64,000 nt of DNA from Phoma sp. XZ068 (Eukaryota > Ascomycota > Dothideomycetes > Pleosporales > Didymellaceae), in contig RBKR01000003.1 of the NCBI GenBank assembly GCA_004835665.1, forward strand, positions 1,302,001-1,366,000. Direction: 5' to 3'. Shown in pieces: positions 22,761-33,287 of this stretch (positions within the stretch are counted from its first letter, which is position 1; each line of letters begins with the position of its first letter). The notes under the pieces were generated by a model. The model made no database searches. It was not told where the DNA came from and was given only the letters and a program-made list of their open reading frames with translations. Both the position numbers and the translations under genes were made by a program.

Positions 22761-25700
22761 ATGGACGTGGACATCGGATCAGCGTTGTCGTCAGAGCTGA
22801 CAAGGATAATTGAATGTCCATACCCAGCCTCCCTGTCTGTGAGTGACTGCCCCGCATCTCCCCAGCTTTGATTGTCGCACAAGAGGGCACATGATTAGAC
22901 GCATATACGTACAGGTGCTGACGCCCAGACAATACAGAAATTAGGAGATCTCCTTGTCCGTGCTGATGAAGGGACTATACAGTCCTGCATCCATGAAAGG
23001 CCGCCATGTGCAGTGACGAAGCTGGCAGGTCTTATATGCGACGCATTACCACATTGGGCTTACACTTCACATGTGTTACAACTTCTCTGTATGCATGCAT
23101 CCGACTGTATCGTAAAAGCCCAGCTGACAATACATACAGGTTGCTCTTCAGAGTTCACTGAGAAGCTCTTGTTGCAAAGTCCAGGACTTCTCAATGCTCT
23201 GCTAGTGAAAGCAAATTCCTCGCAGAGAGACTTCGACGACGTTCGTCTCACGCTGTCTCCTGCTAGTCTCTGCTGACGCTTTCAGTACCTGGGACTATGC
23301 GTGCAACTTCTGTCCAGACCACTGCCAGAGTCACTCTCGCTACCTGCAAGTGCCCAGCCGTTCTTCCTCCGGGTATTCGAGCGAGCCACGCAGAATCCAG
23401 ATGTATGCACACTCCAGCCTGTATACAACATGCTCAATGGAGCGTGTCGAAAGCTCCTCAGTCTTCTCCCAGCGGAGATACGACAGCAGTTCGATCGCGA
23501 ACTATGTAACATCTTGTCTTCAAACGGTACCGGGCAGAATTCCATGTTGCTGCTCTGGTGCTTTGGAATCATCATTCTTGCTGAACACTTTGAAGAATTC
23601 AGTGATTCACAAGCCTTTGGGATAGAGCAGCCAACCTCGACAACAAGCGTTGAGAAGCAATGGAAAACGTCATCAGGGCGCAAACTGTTCGGATCTCTCA
23701 ACGGGCTGTACAAAACTATCAACCTCACATACCTTAGCGTGATTTGGGCTGCCAAGGGCGATGTTGGCGTCTCAGATGCCGAAGCTATCGAAGGCATACG
23801 TATCGCTGTGAGAACTTTACGTTTCGTGGACGTTGAAGCACGAGCAGGTTGGTTGAATTCCAGTTCGTTGGCGAAAAACATATTCCCCAAGCTTCCAGCA
23901 AAGATTTTGCGTGCAGGTATCCGCCCGGCCGTTCAGCTTGAGGCACTGTGTTTCTATGCCATGATTGCAGGCGCAAACAATCTTCCCATGGAAATCGTAA
24001 CACAATATCAGCGCTGTCTGACTACTCTCGAGGAGCTTGCGGACGCCGACTCTCTGCGTGAGGTCCTATCGGTATCGCTCCCTATCTTCGCTGTAAGTGG
24101 AACGTTGGTTATCTACTCTAATCAAACTGACGGGCATAGCCTCAATTGCAGGACAGTTTGTTCCGGACTTTGCTTTCAGATATGCTAGATGCTTGCTCTG
24201 AAGATTCGGTTCCTCGCTCTATGACAAACTCTGTCATTTTGATCGACACATTGTGTACCGTCTCGTCAAGCTGCACAACTTTAAGCGCGAAGTTGCAGCT
24301 TGCACTTTCATCAACAAGTTTGCAGGGCAAGATTTGGAACCTGATCAGAACCAGTACGACAGCTGTGGACGTTGCCTGTCGTACATATGCCGCTTCTTTG
24401 CACCGAGACGCTGTCGCCGCTACGATCTCATTGATGCTGAATCTAATTGTCTCAGCGCGGCCTGAGGAGCCGACATTGCCACCACAACTTGCGTCTGCTT
24501 TGATCACCAAGCAACGTAAGCTCCCTCATATTCCCAGACACTGCTCACATGCGGCGGGTAACCCGAGTGGTGTCTCGCTATCATTGTTTCAGCAAGAGTC
24601 AACACCCTTCACCGGCCAGCACCTGCAAGACTGGAGAAACCGTCTCACATCAGAGCTCGAAAGCCAGAACGCTTATCAGCGCGACTCTATCGTACGCTCA
24701 GTTGCACAAATCTGCCAAGATCTCGAAACACGTTGTAACACTGTAGAGGAACCGCTGCGTCGGGAAAAGGCAAGATCGCAACAACTCGAACAGCGTATAG
24801 AAGAGCTCAGTGAGCAGGTTTCGTTACTAGAATCGCAGGCAGCAGATGATCGGTTTCACCTGGATGGTTTAGAGGATGAGAAACTCAGTCTTGCAGATGA
24901 GAAGGACGGAATTTCCACGAAACTCGATGAGCTGCGACTGCGATTTGAGGAGGCTAACCGGGATGCTGATAAGGCTCTTCACTACGCCCAAGAAGAGTTC
25001 AATGCCAGAGAACTCGAGTTGCGCTCGACAATCTTGAATCATGAGGAACAGCTTCGTACCAGCGAGAACAATGTTCAAGAACTAAACAGCACAGTGAGTC
25101 AAGTTAGAGACAATCTGGAGCATACCGAAGAGGAGCTCCGTGCTCTCGGTAAGCGATACGAAGATCTTCAGACTCGCCTTGATGACACTGGCCGCCAGCT
25201 CGATGACGAACGCGAGGCGAAGTGTCGGCAATCGGAGGAGATCCTGCGACTAAGAGAACGCGGGATTAATCTCGAACATCAACTCCAAAGTAGTGAATCT
25301 GAACTGGAGGCCATGTCCGGGCAACTGAGTGATCTTCAAGTCAGCCGCCAAGAGCTGAAACAGTCTTCTGAAGATGCGTTGAGAAGATCAGAGGTCAAGT
25401 ACACAACAGACATGGCAGCCGCGGCTACTAGGGGCGAACAAGAGTGTAGCAAGCTCAACAGTGATCTCACAGACGCTCTTCAGACAAGTCGACAGCTGAA
25501 AGATGCCCACGACAATACCCGAAAGGAGTTGTTCTTTTTAGAGAACGCTTACTCAATTCTCGAAAGCAGAGCAAAGGAACTCGATGCACTTTGTGGAGAA
25601 CAGGAAGACGAGCTGGAAGAGCTGAGGACTCTGCGCAGAAATGTGCTCGCTTCGATGGGCCTTGCAACACAAAACCCTTTGGCCAGTCGATCAACGACCC

Positions 25701-26260
25701 GATCAGAAAAAGATGGCACCGTGCCGGAGACTCCGCGGGATCCAAGGGAGCATCGACGCCGCAAGTCGGCTCTCCAGACACAGGACCTCGAACTCAAAGC
25801 CACGACAGCCAACCAAGTCTTCACTGACACTGCGACGGAGAATATCGCCGAAGCATCAATTACTTCCTTGGGGCATGACCCGCAAAATGGCTCGACACCA
25901 AAGCGCCAAAAGCGTCGCCCATCATCTAAGGTGCCTACGATGCAAACGCCTTTCAACCAGAAGCCAACTCTTGCTTCACGCTCAACATCAAAGAAGATAT
26001 CACCTGTCAAGCGCTCTGCTTTGCTACAGATGTCCCCGAACCGTCGGCACACTACAGTTGGCTTTGCACTTGAACATGAGGATCAAGGACAGGTGCAGGA
26101 AGCTTCGTCGGCCACGAAGAGAGGAGGTCTCCGTGGAGCTTCTCAGGAGGAATTTGACATGGATGACTCTCTTGCAGGCACACCACTGACACCGGGTGCA
26201 TTTGCATCAGGCACTGGAAGGCTTCCAGCGGAGGACGACGTAACGACGACGGAATTATGA
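22761..26260 (+). CDS. Large protein with N-terminal helical-repeat region and long coiled coil
   Basis: Proposed exons 22761-22838, 22929-23240, 23286-24092 and 24152-26260 give 1101 residues. Donors are GTGAGT, GTTCGT and GTAAGT; acceptors include GACGCCCAG and GCTGACGCTTTCAG. The first exon (MDVDIGSALSSELTRIIE) is inferred from the donor and frame; the rest is firm. Residues 1-560 are all-helical, Leu-rich and cysteine-containing, like an armadillo/HEAT solenoid. Residues about 585-900 are a near-continuous coiled coil with heptads of Leu, Glu and Arg. The last 200 residues are basic, Ser/Thr-rich and disordered, with TP motifs and a KRQKRRP cluster that could be a nuclear signal. I do not recognise a named family; a scaffold or spindle/chromosome role would be conjecture. 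It lies head-to-tail 955 bases before the RdRP gene. Confidence 0.8.
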
Positions 26261-27215
26261 GGTTGATATTTAGGTTCGCTGTTCACAGTTATGGTTGGTG
26301 TTTGCGGGGGATTGTATGTCTGGCGTACAGTGATTGACCCTTGCTCTCAGACCTCAGGTCTCATTCTTACTTTAATTTCGTTCCACATTTAACTGTCTTT
26401 CGCGTGTTTGACTCTCGCATCGTGGTTTGCTTCAACCACCCGCAGCACTCGTATCTTTAGTTCTCCCGACCACCCCTCCACCACACGGGCTCATGTAGCT
26501 CGATAACCAAGTCCAAACATTTCGCCTAAACCCAGGTTTGATGATATAGTTGCAGTCCTTTCGCCAAACTGCACCTGCTTTAGAACTGCGGATCGTTCTT
26601 CCCGGGGTAAAGTTTCATTCTCTCCCGCAGTCTCAGACAACATCGACTCACGATACTGGACCGTATTTTCTTCCTTACAAAACTGTTCTCTGGAACTATT
26701 CCCTCTTTCTCGACAGAGCTGGTAGTCGCTTGAAGCAATGACTTGCATCTTGTGAATCGGCAATTCGAGTGCAACTGCTGAATCCTCACCGACACCCTTC
26801 GGAAACAACAAACAACAATCACATTTTTTTCAACAGGCTTATCTCAACTTAAAAATACTCAGAGGTTGGAACCACTGTTAGCAGCGTAGCAACACGTACG
26901 CTGCAACTCAACTTCACCTGGTCGCTTGCTGAGCCGCGCTCCCACCGCTTGACCTGACCAGATTGGCAGTCACAAACAAGCGCCTCTCGCCACCACTCGC
27001 ACCCACTTCTCCTGCTCACTCCTTACTGAAGCAAGTACGCTGATAAGCAAGCTGCATCAAACTCACCTCTTTCTATCTCATTACCACCATCATCCACGCC
27101 ACTACACCACCTCCCACCACCTCTCGCTTCGTCAAATTAGAACACGCCCGACAAAAGTCGAAGAACTCCTGCGATCCAAGGCTACTGGCGCCTGACCTTG
27201 CGTACGGCCTACATT
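26261..27215. other. Intergenic, RdRP promoter and long C-rich leader
   Basis: 955 bases upstream of the RdRP ATG. From about 26900 to 27150 the plus strand is C/A-rich and G-poor, as in long fungal leaders. Antisense open frames near 26491-26822 have no support. No repeat or RNA gene seen. Confidence 0.5.
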
Positions 27216-30200
27216 ATGCGCCGCCAGAACAACGACCGTCCCCAGGATGGTTACAAAGGACATAGCAAGTATGGTGACAGTGGCAGCTCGGACCGTCATG
27301 CATACTCAAGTAGCTCCGGTGGCTCTGACAGGCAACCTGGCCACGCTCGCCCTGTTATCAGATCTGTTTCGAATGCAGTCCCGACCCCGGTCAACTGCGA
27401 AAGAATTCCTGAGCAGCCTCAAGCTGGTTCCAACCGCGTGGACTCGCCTTTTGCAGCGGACGCACTCAGCAGCCAGCTGTCATCCTTCACTATGAATGGC
27501 CATCAAAGAAGTGAGACATACAAGCCGCGACCCAGTATGACTGCCAGTCCGCCGAAGCCATCTACATCAGTCTCCCAAGCCACCGGGATCAATAGCCCAC
27601 GCCAGCATTCAACCCGCAACGAGGCAATGCACAGGCCTCTTACGCGCAATATTCGCGGACATTGGGTCTCAGAGCAAGAGTCCAAAATAAGGATCTTTGG
27701 TATACCCAAGCAATACTGGACTAAAGATGTTTATTTCGCCATGTTCAGGTTCGGTACCGTTACGAGAATCGAGATGGAAACGGGCAGTCGAGACAACAAT
27801 GCATGGGTGGTTTTCCAGTAAGTCATCCTACCTAACAGGCAAGCCTTCAGCTAATATACGTATCGTAGGCCTCCTCATGCCAGCCTACCTCCTAGGTTGT
27901 ACATCGGCCGAGACCCAGTTCGATATGAGACACGCACACCATTGACGAACACCATCCCCAGCCCTGTGAATCCGTCAGCCCAATATCAGGAGTTCAACAT
28001 CCTCTTTGCCAACTTGCTTACTTTTGGCATACAGACAGGCGAGATGAACCTGGTGAACATGCACGAAGTGCATGCCACTGGCAAAGTCCAGATCACTCTG
28101 AATTTGAGACGAAAAGAGCTCGAGATTCAGTACCCGCAAATGATTGATGAGGAGAATCATCACTTTTGTATCCGATTGCCCATCTCTCAGCTTTCCCACA
28201 TCCACAAGACACAGAATGGAGGTGCTTTATCATCCTTGGTCATCCCATTTGACCGTCCGCCTCAATTCTTTGTTCAGAAGAAGCCAAAGGTGACTGATGA
28301 TGGCCTGTTCCCCACGAAGGAGCGTGTCTGGAATATTTGGAGTACTCACTTTCGCGAAACTGATGTGGTCGACGGCAACACAAGGAGAGATATGCAGACA
28401 CTGCCATTGATGGACCACAAGGGTTCAGCCATCATCGATATAGGTATGCTTAATCTCTTTCATGATCGACTAGAGCTAACATAGTCAGGTCGCTGGACTA
28501 TCTACCGCCTCACGTTTTACAACGACACATTAGCTGGACCCAAGTTTGACGAGTTCCGTAATGCACTCATTGACTTTGGGGTCACGTTCCAAGACTCTGA
28601 CCATTTTATCACATCCCCAGGGCATCCCGCACCTCTCTTCGAAATGCTGGGAGAGGAATATACGGTCGCACACTCTCACCTGCGGCTTTCGCAGAATACA
28701 TCCATCCTCGATGACCTTGCCTCAGACCAGGTCCACCTAGCCTTTCCTGTGCGTTATCAGCTTGAAGCTTGCCTGTCGAACGGTTACATCAAAGAAAATA
28801 GTATGACGCGCGATTTTTTAAGCAAGCTTGAAGAGATGAACCCTCATAGAGCCATTAGCATCCTTGAAAAGGTGGTGGACAAACAGCACATCTACTACGA
28901 TCCCATGGACATCTTCAACATACGCACGAAGGCTACATCGCAGACTATTCCCAAACACTGTGTAATGCAGCGATCTGTGAACATTACACCAACGATGATG
29001 TACGTCGCCTCACCTATCATGGAGATCTCCAACAGGATTACTCGCCAATATCTCGCCGATTCTGATCGGTTCATTCGAGTCAAGTTCTCCGACGAGAAGG
29101 GCGAAGGTGCTCTAAGGAGCATGACCGGTGGCAGAGCTGACGCACTCTTCAACAGAGTCCGTCGCGCCATGAGGAACGGCATCGTCGTCGCTGGTCGGTA
29201 TTACGAGTTCCTTGCTTTTGGAAATTCACAATTTCGAGAGCAAGGTGCCTATTTCTACGCACCAACGTCCACTAAGTCAGCCCATGACATCCGTGTGACT
29301 TTGGGTCAGTTTGACCACATCAAAACAGTGGCCAAGTACGGTGCTCGTCTAGGGCAGTGCTTTTCCACCACTCGAGCCATGCAAACTACTGTTACCGTCC
29401 ACAAGATTCCTGATATCGAGCGTAATGGCTACACTTTCACCGACGGAGTTGGCAAATTATCTCTCTTCCTAGCTCAAATGGCTGCGCAAGACCTTGGCCT
29501 ACACAACGCTTTCGATGATCCGCCATCGTTGTATCAGTTCCGCTTAGGTGGCTACAAGGGTGTACTTGCTCTCGATCCAGCCATTACCAAGAAGGAGGTT
29601 CATATTCGGCCAAGTCAGCACAAGTTCGACGCTCTGTATACGGGCCTTGAAGTCATTCGCTGCTCAACTCTTGCTACGCCATTCTTCAATCGACAGATCG
29701 TTGTCATATTGTCAGACTTGGGTGTGCCTAACCATGTCTTCATCCGCAAGCAACAAGAGATGGTAAATGCTTACGAGCTGGCAATGACGGACAAGACAGA
29801 AGCGTTGAACTGTCTTCTAAAGCATATTGACTTGAACCAAACTACTCTGACGATGGCCAGCATGGTCCTAGATGGATTTCTGGAGAGTCGCGAGCCGTTT
29901 ATGATGTCCCTTCTGAATCTTTGGCGAGCTAGCACCATAAAGGAGCTAAAGAAGAAGGCTCGTATCGCCATTGACCAAGGTGCTTTTGTGCTCGGCTGCG
30001 TAGACGAGTCCGGCATACTGCAAGGCCATTGTGATGAGCCTCAGTCACGACTTCACGCAACAAGGGAGGAGAAACTGAAGACCCTCCCAGAAATCTTCAT
30101 CCAAGTCGACGATACCAGCAGAAAGGGTCATTACAAAATCATTGAAGCCATTTGTGTGCTCGCGCGCAACCCATCTTTGCACCCTGGGGACGTTCGTGTC

Positions 30201-31433
30201 GTTCGAGCGGTCGACGTTCCGGCTCTGCACCACCATAAAAACGTTGTCGTACTTCCACAGACTGGCGATCGCGATCTTGCAAACATGTGCTCAGGCGGTG
30301 ACCTCGATGGCGACGACTACATGGTGTTGTGGGACCAAGACCTGACACCCAAAACTATTAACGTCCCTCCGATGGACTTCACTCCCGATAAGCCACCAGA
30401 GAAAGCTGGTCCGATCGACATATCGGAAGTCAGCGACTTCTTCGTAACATACATGAAGAACGATTCCCTTGGTCAGATTGCGCACGCACACCTCGCACAA
30501 GCTGATCAGCAGGCAGCCGGTGTTAATAGCCATGTCTGCTTGGAGCTCGCGAAGTTACACTCACAGGCAGTGGACTACTCGAAAAGCGGTGTCCCAGCGA
30601 TCATGGAACAGGCGCTGAGGCCTAAGAAATGGCCCCACTTCATGGAGAAGAAGTACCTACCTGCAAGCCAGATCTATCAGTCGAGGAACATTCTAGGAAT
30701 GTTGTATGATCAAGTGCAGCTAGTCGACTTCAAACCTGTATGGGTTAATCACTTTGATCAGCGAGTCCTCGACGTTTTCGATCTTGACAAGCCTCTGCTA
30801 GAGAAGGCTGTGGAGATCAAAGCAAACTATGATGATGACTTGAAGAGGGTGATGGCAAAGCACGGTATCCAAACGGAATTCGAAGCGTTCTCCGTCTTTG
30901 TACTGGAGCACAACGGAGAGCATCGAGATTACAAGTTCGCTGAGGAGTTCGGCAGGACCATTGGACTCTTGAAGTCGCAATACCGAGGAGTCTGTATAGC
31001 CGCTGCCGGAGCGAAGAGTGTCGCCGAGTGGGATCACATGGGACCGTTTGTGGCTGCCATGTACTCGGTGAGCGCGCAACAGATGAGAGAAGCGCTCGAG
31101 GAATGTAATGCAAAGAAGGCGGTGGGAGGGCAGCAGGTCCCTGCACGCGAGATGGACGCGGAGAATATGCCTTTCATGTCCTACCCATGGCTATTTCCCA
31201 GCGAGCTCGGGAAATTGGCAACCGGAAGCAGATCGAAGGCGCAACTGGAGTCGATTCAGGCACAGCGCCCGCACAAGCATCGTACCAGCAAAGCAAAGAC
31301 TGCAGACATCGAGCCAGGTACGGTGGAAACTGATAAAGGCATTACGCGATTTGGAGAGATGCTGGAGCTTGATTTTGGAGGGTTTCAGGTAACAAGAGCA
31401 ATCAAGCAGCAGAAGGGGGAGTCCAAGGGATAG
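27216..31433 (+). CDS. RNA-dependent RNA polymerase with N-terminal RRM-like domain (RNA silencing)
   Basis: Eukaryotic cellular RdRP, which copies aberrant or single-stranded RNA into dsRNA for Dicer in quelling, meiotic silencing or related pathways. Exons 27216-27817, 27869-28443 and 28489-31433 give 1373 residues; introns are 51 and 45 nt with GTAAGT and GTATGC donors. The catalytic loop SGGDLDGDDY is present, with DLDGD at residues 997-1001. Upstream landmarks: MYVASPIMEISNR, DGVGKLS, FRLGGYKGVLA, PSQHKF and VVRAVDVPAL. The N-terminal 150 residues are disordered; residues about 155-205 (KIRIFGIPKQYW, FGTVTRIEMETG, NAWVVFQPP) read as an RNA-recognition motif. This layout suits the SAD-1/Rdp1 side of the fungal family rather than QDE-1, but a tree is needed. 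All motifs are intact, so the enzyme should be active. Confidence 0.93.
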
Positions 31434-31842
31434 CACCACGAGTCGCCTGGTGGGTCGCCGCCTTTCTCGTCCTTGCCGGGGTTGAAAAGTTGAACCACAT
31501 CTCTAATAGGAGGCAAGATGTATGACAGGCTATGACCTGGTATTGAAAGGAAGGAGTCAGGATTGGGTCGACGTTGGGGAAAAGTATGGGCGCGCAGAGT
31601 GATTCAAGCCATCGAGTTTCAACGGTAACATGCGAAAGTATCTCAGGGTATGTACGATAGGTAGAACCTCAACAGAAAAGCACAAAAACATCAGAAAATA
31701 AAATAAATGTTACAGACATCAAGCCCAACATGAGCAGTGACGGAGTACCTCCACAGCGGGGGAACTATGGGACGCGTCTTATCGATAACCTTGAAGCCTT
31801 CCAGAAATCTACCCTCATAATTTCTCCCCGCTTCCGCTCACG
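31434..31842. other. Intergenic, RdRP 3' flank and ELP6 promoter
   Basis: 409 bases. An A-rich stretch near 31675-31705 and the usual leader. No gene seen. Confidence 0.5.
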
Positions 31843-32973
31843 ATGAACTCGTCATCACGCATACCGCCACTTTTACAACCTTATGTCAAGCTTCCTCGCG
31901 ACGACTCGCTACTCCTCCTCACAAGCACACTCGGCGCCAGCGCAAATTGGCTGCTCACGCGGTTCCTTTGCGATGCGCTGAGCAACAACACTCAGGATGG
32001 TGGGGCAGACGAGGGGCACAGTGTTGTGCTGGTATCATGGATGAGGGACTATGAGTTCTGGAAACAAGAAGCCAGGAAGGGAGCTGGACTGGATCTGGAG
32101 AGATTGAAGAGGGAAAAGAGGTTTGCATTTGTGGACGGTCTGAGCGGGTTGGTCATGGGCGATGGGGAGAATGCGCAGGCACAGCAGTCGCAGGCGCAAT
32201 CTATGCCACCTCGACCCCAGGCGCAACCTCAAGCGGGATTGCATCCTGCGAACCTGACAAGAGAAGTCGATCCGGCGCAGAGAGCAGCACAAACACTGCC
32301 TGTACGAGGTCCACCAGGCCGTATAATACCCGCCAGAGGTCCCCCAGCACCCACACGTCCAGTACCCAGCGCAACCATGCCCTCGCCAGCGCCAGCCCCA
32401 GCGCAAACCAGCGCCCCCAGCCAAACCGCAGGCCACTTCACCCTCACCTCCCTCGACATGGCCCTCCTAAAATCCACCCTCATAACCGCCATCTCCTCCC
32501 TCACCACCACACCACCGCGCAAAACCCTCCTCATCCTCGACACCCCCGACCTCCCCCTCGCGCTCTCCTCCACGGCCCCAAGCGCCTTCATATCGCTCCT
32601 GCTCCACCTCCACACCACACCCTCCGTCTCCCACATCCTCACACATCTACACTCTGACACACCGCTCCTTACACCCTCGTCGCCCGCCCAACCGCTAGAA
32701 ATAAACTCGTACAACTTCCTCACAAAGGTTGCGCATATGAGCGCGCGGATACTAGGGACGCGGGTGTTGGACACGGGTGTTGCTCGGGATGTGAGTGGTG
32801 TGGTTAGGGTGACGGAGCAGGATGCTGGGTGGATGGATTTAGGGCTTGAAGGGGATAATGCGGGGGACAGGAAGGATGCTGATGGGAGTGGGAAGGGGAA
32901 GGAGTTTTTGTATCAGGTCAAGGGGGATGGGAGTGTGAAGGTTTTTGAGAGGGGGGCTGGTGCTGAGGGTTGA
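31843..32973 (+). CDS. ELP6: Elongator complex subunit 6 (Elp6)
   Basis: RecA-fold subunit of the Elp4-Elp5-Elp6 ring of Elongator, which modifies wobble uridines in tRNA. Intronless, 376 residues, longer than yeast Elp6 (273). Support comes from the N-terminal LLLLTSTLGASANWLL strand-turn (a degenerate P-loop position), VVLVSWMRDYEFWKQ and FAFVDGLSGLV, which are typical of the family, and the Leu-rich TLLILDTPDLPLAL (Walker-B-like strand) and SHILTHLHSD. The extra length is an insert at about residues 110-200, rich in Gln, Ala and Pro and not expected in a folded RecA core. The C-terminus is Gly/Asp/Lys-rich. Plus-strand base composition flips from C-rich to G-rich near 32730. It converges on exportin-T, whose stop is 314 bases away. 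Confidence 0.8.
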   Translation: MNSSSRIPPLLQPYVKLPRDDSLLLLTSTLGASANWLLTRFLCDALSNNTQDGGADEGHSVVLVSWMRDYEFWKQEARKGAGLDLERLKREKRFAFVDGLSGLVMGDGENAQAQQSQAQSMPPRPQAQPQAGLHPANLTREVDPAQRAAQTLPVRGPPGRIIPARGPPAPTRPVPSATMPSPAPAPAQTSAPSQTAGHFTLTSLDMALLKSTLITAISSLTTTPPRKTLLILDTPDLPLALSSTAPSAFISLLLHLHTTPSVSHILTHLHSDTPLLTPSSPAQPLEINSYNFLTKVAHMSARILGTRVLDTGVARDVSGVVRVTEQDAGWMDLGLEGDNAGDRKDADGSGKGKEFLYQVKGDGSVKVFERGAGAEG

Positions 32974-33287
32974 TTATGGCTCGAAGTTGAAAAGGATACT
33001 GAGATGATTCAGGCAGATGCAGTTCGTAGCGAAGAAGTCCGAGCCAGGGGCGTATGCTTAGTAGTACTTCTCACGGATCAAGGGAACACACTCATGTCGA
33101 GCCGTCAGTGTTTAATATCTTTATTCCAGCTACAAAAGCGAACTGGTGCTATATGGGGTTATCTCGAAAACATGCCAATGCCGTCCAATGCGCGCCGGAT
33201 GATGCCGCCGTCGCCATGAGATACATAGAAAATATCTTTTCTGTCTTACATTGTCTCCTGCTCTACCCTTCTGCTGTGCTGTCTCGC
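32974..33287. other. Intergenic between convergent ELP6 and exportin-T
   Basis: 314 bases between two stop codons, so it holds both 3' ends. No gene seen. Confidence 0.5.

Noticed and set aside
22345..22932. 195-codon minus-strand open frame
   Set aside because: Overlaps the first exon of the coiled-coil gene antisense, has no domain and odd composition.
24253..24465. Small open frames inside the coiled-coil gene
   Set aside because: Shifted-frame shadows of a well-supported coding exon.
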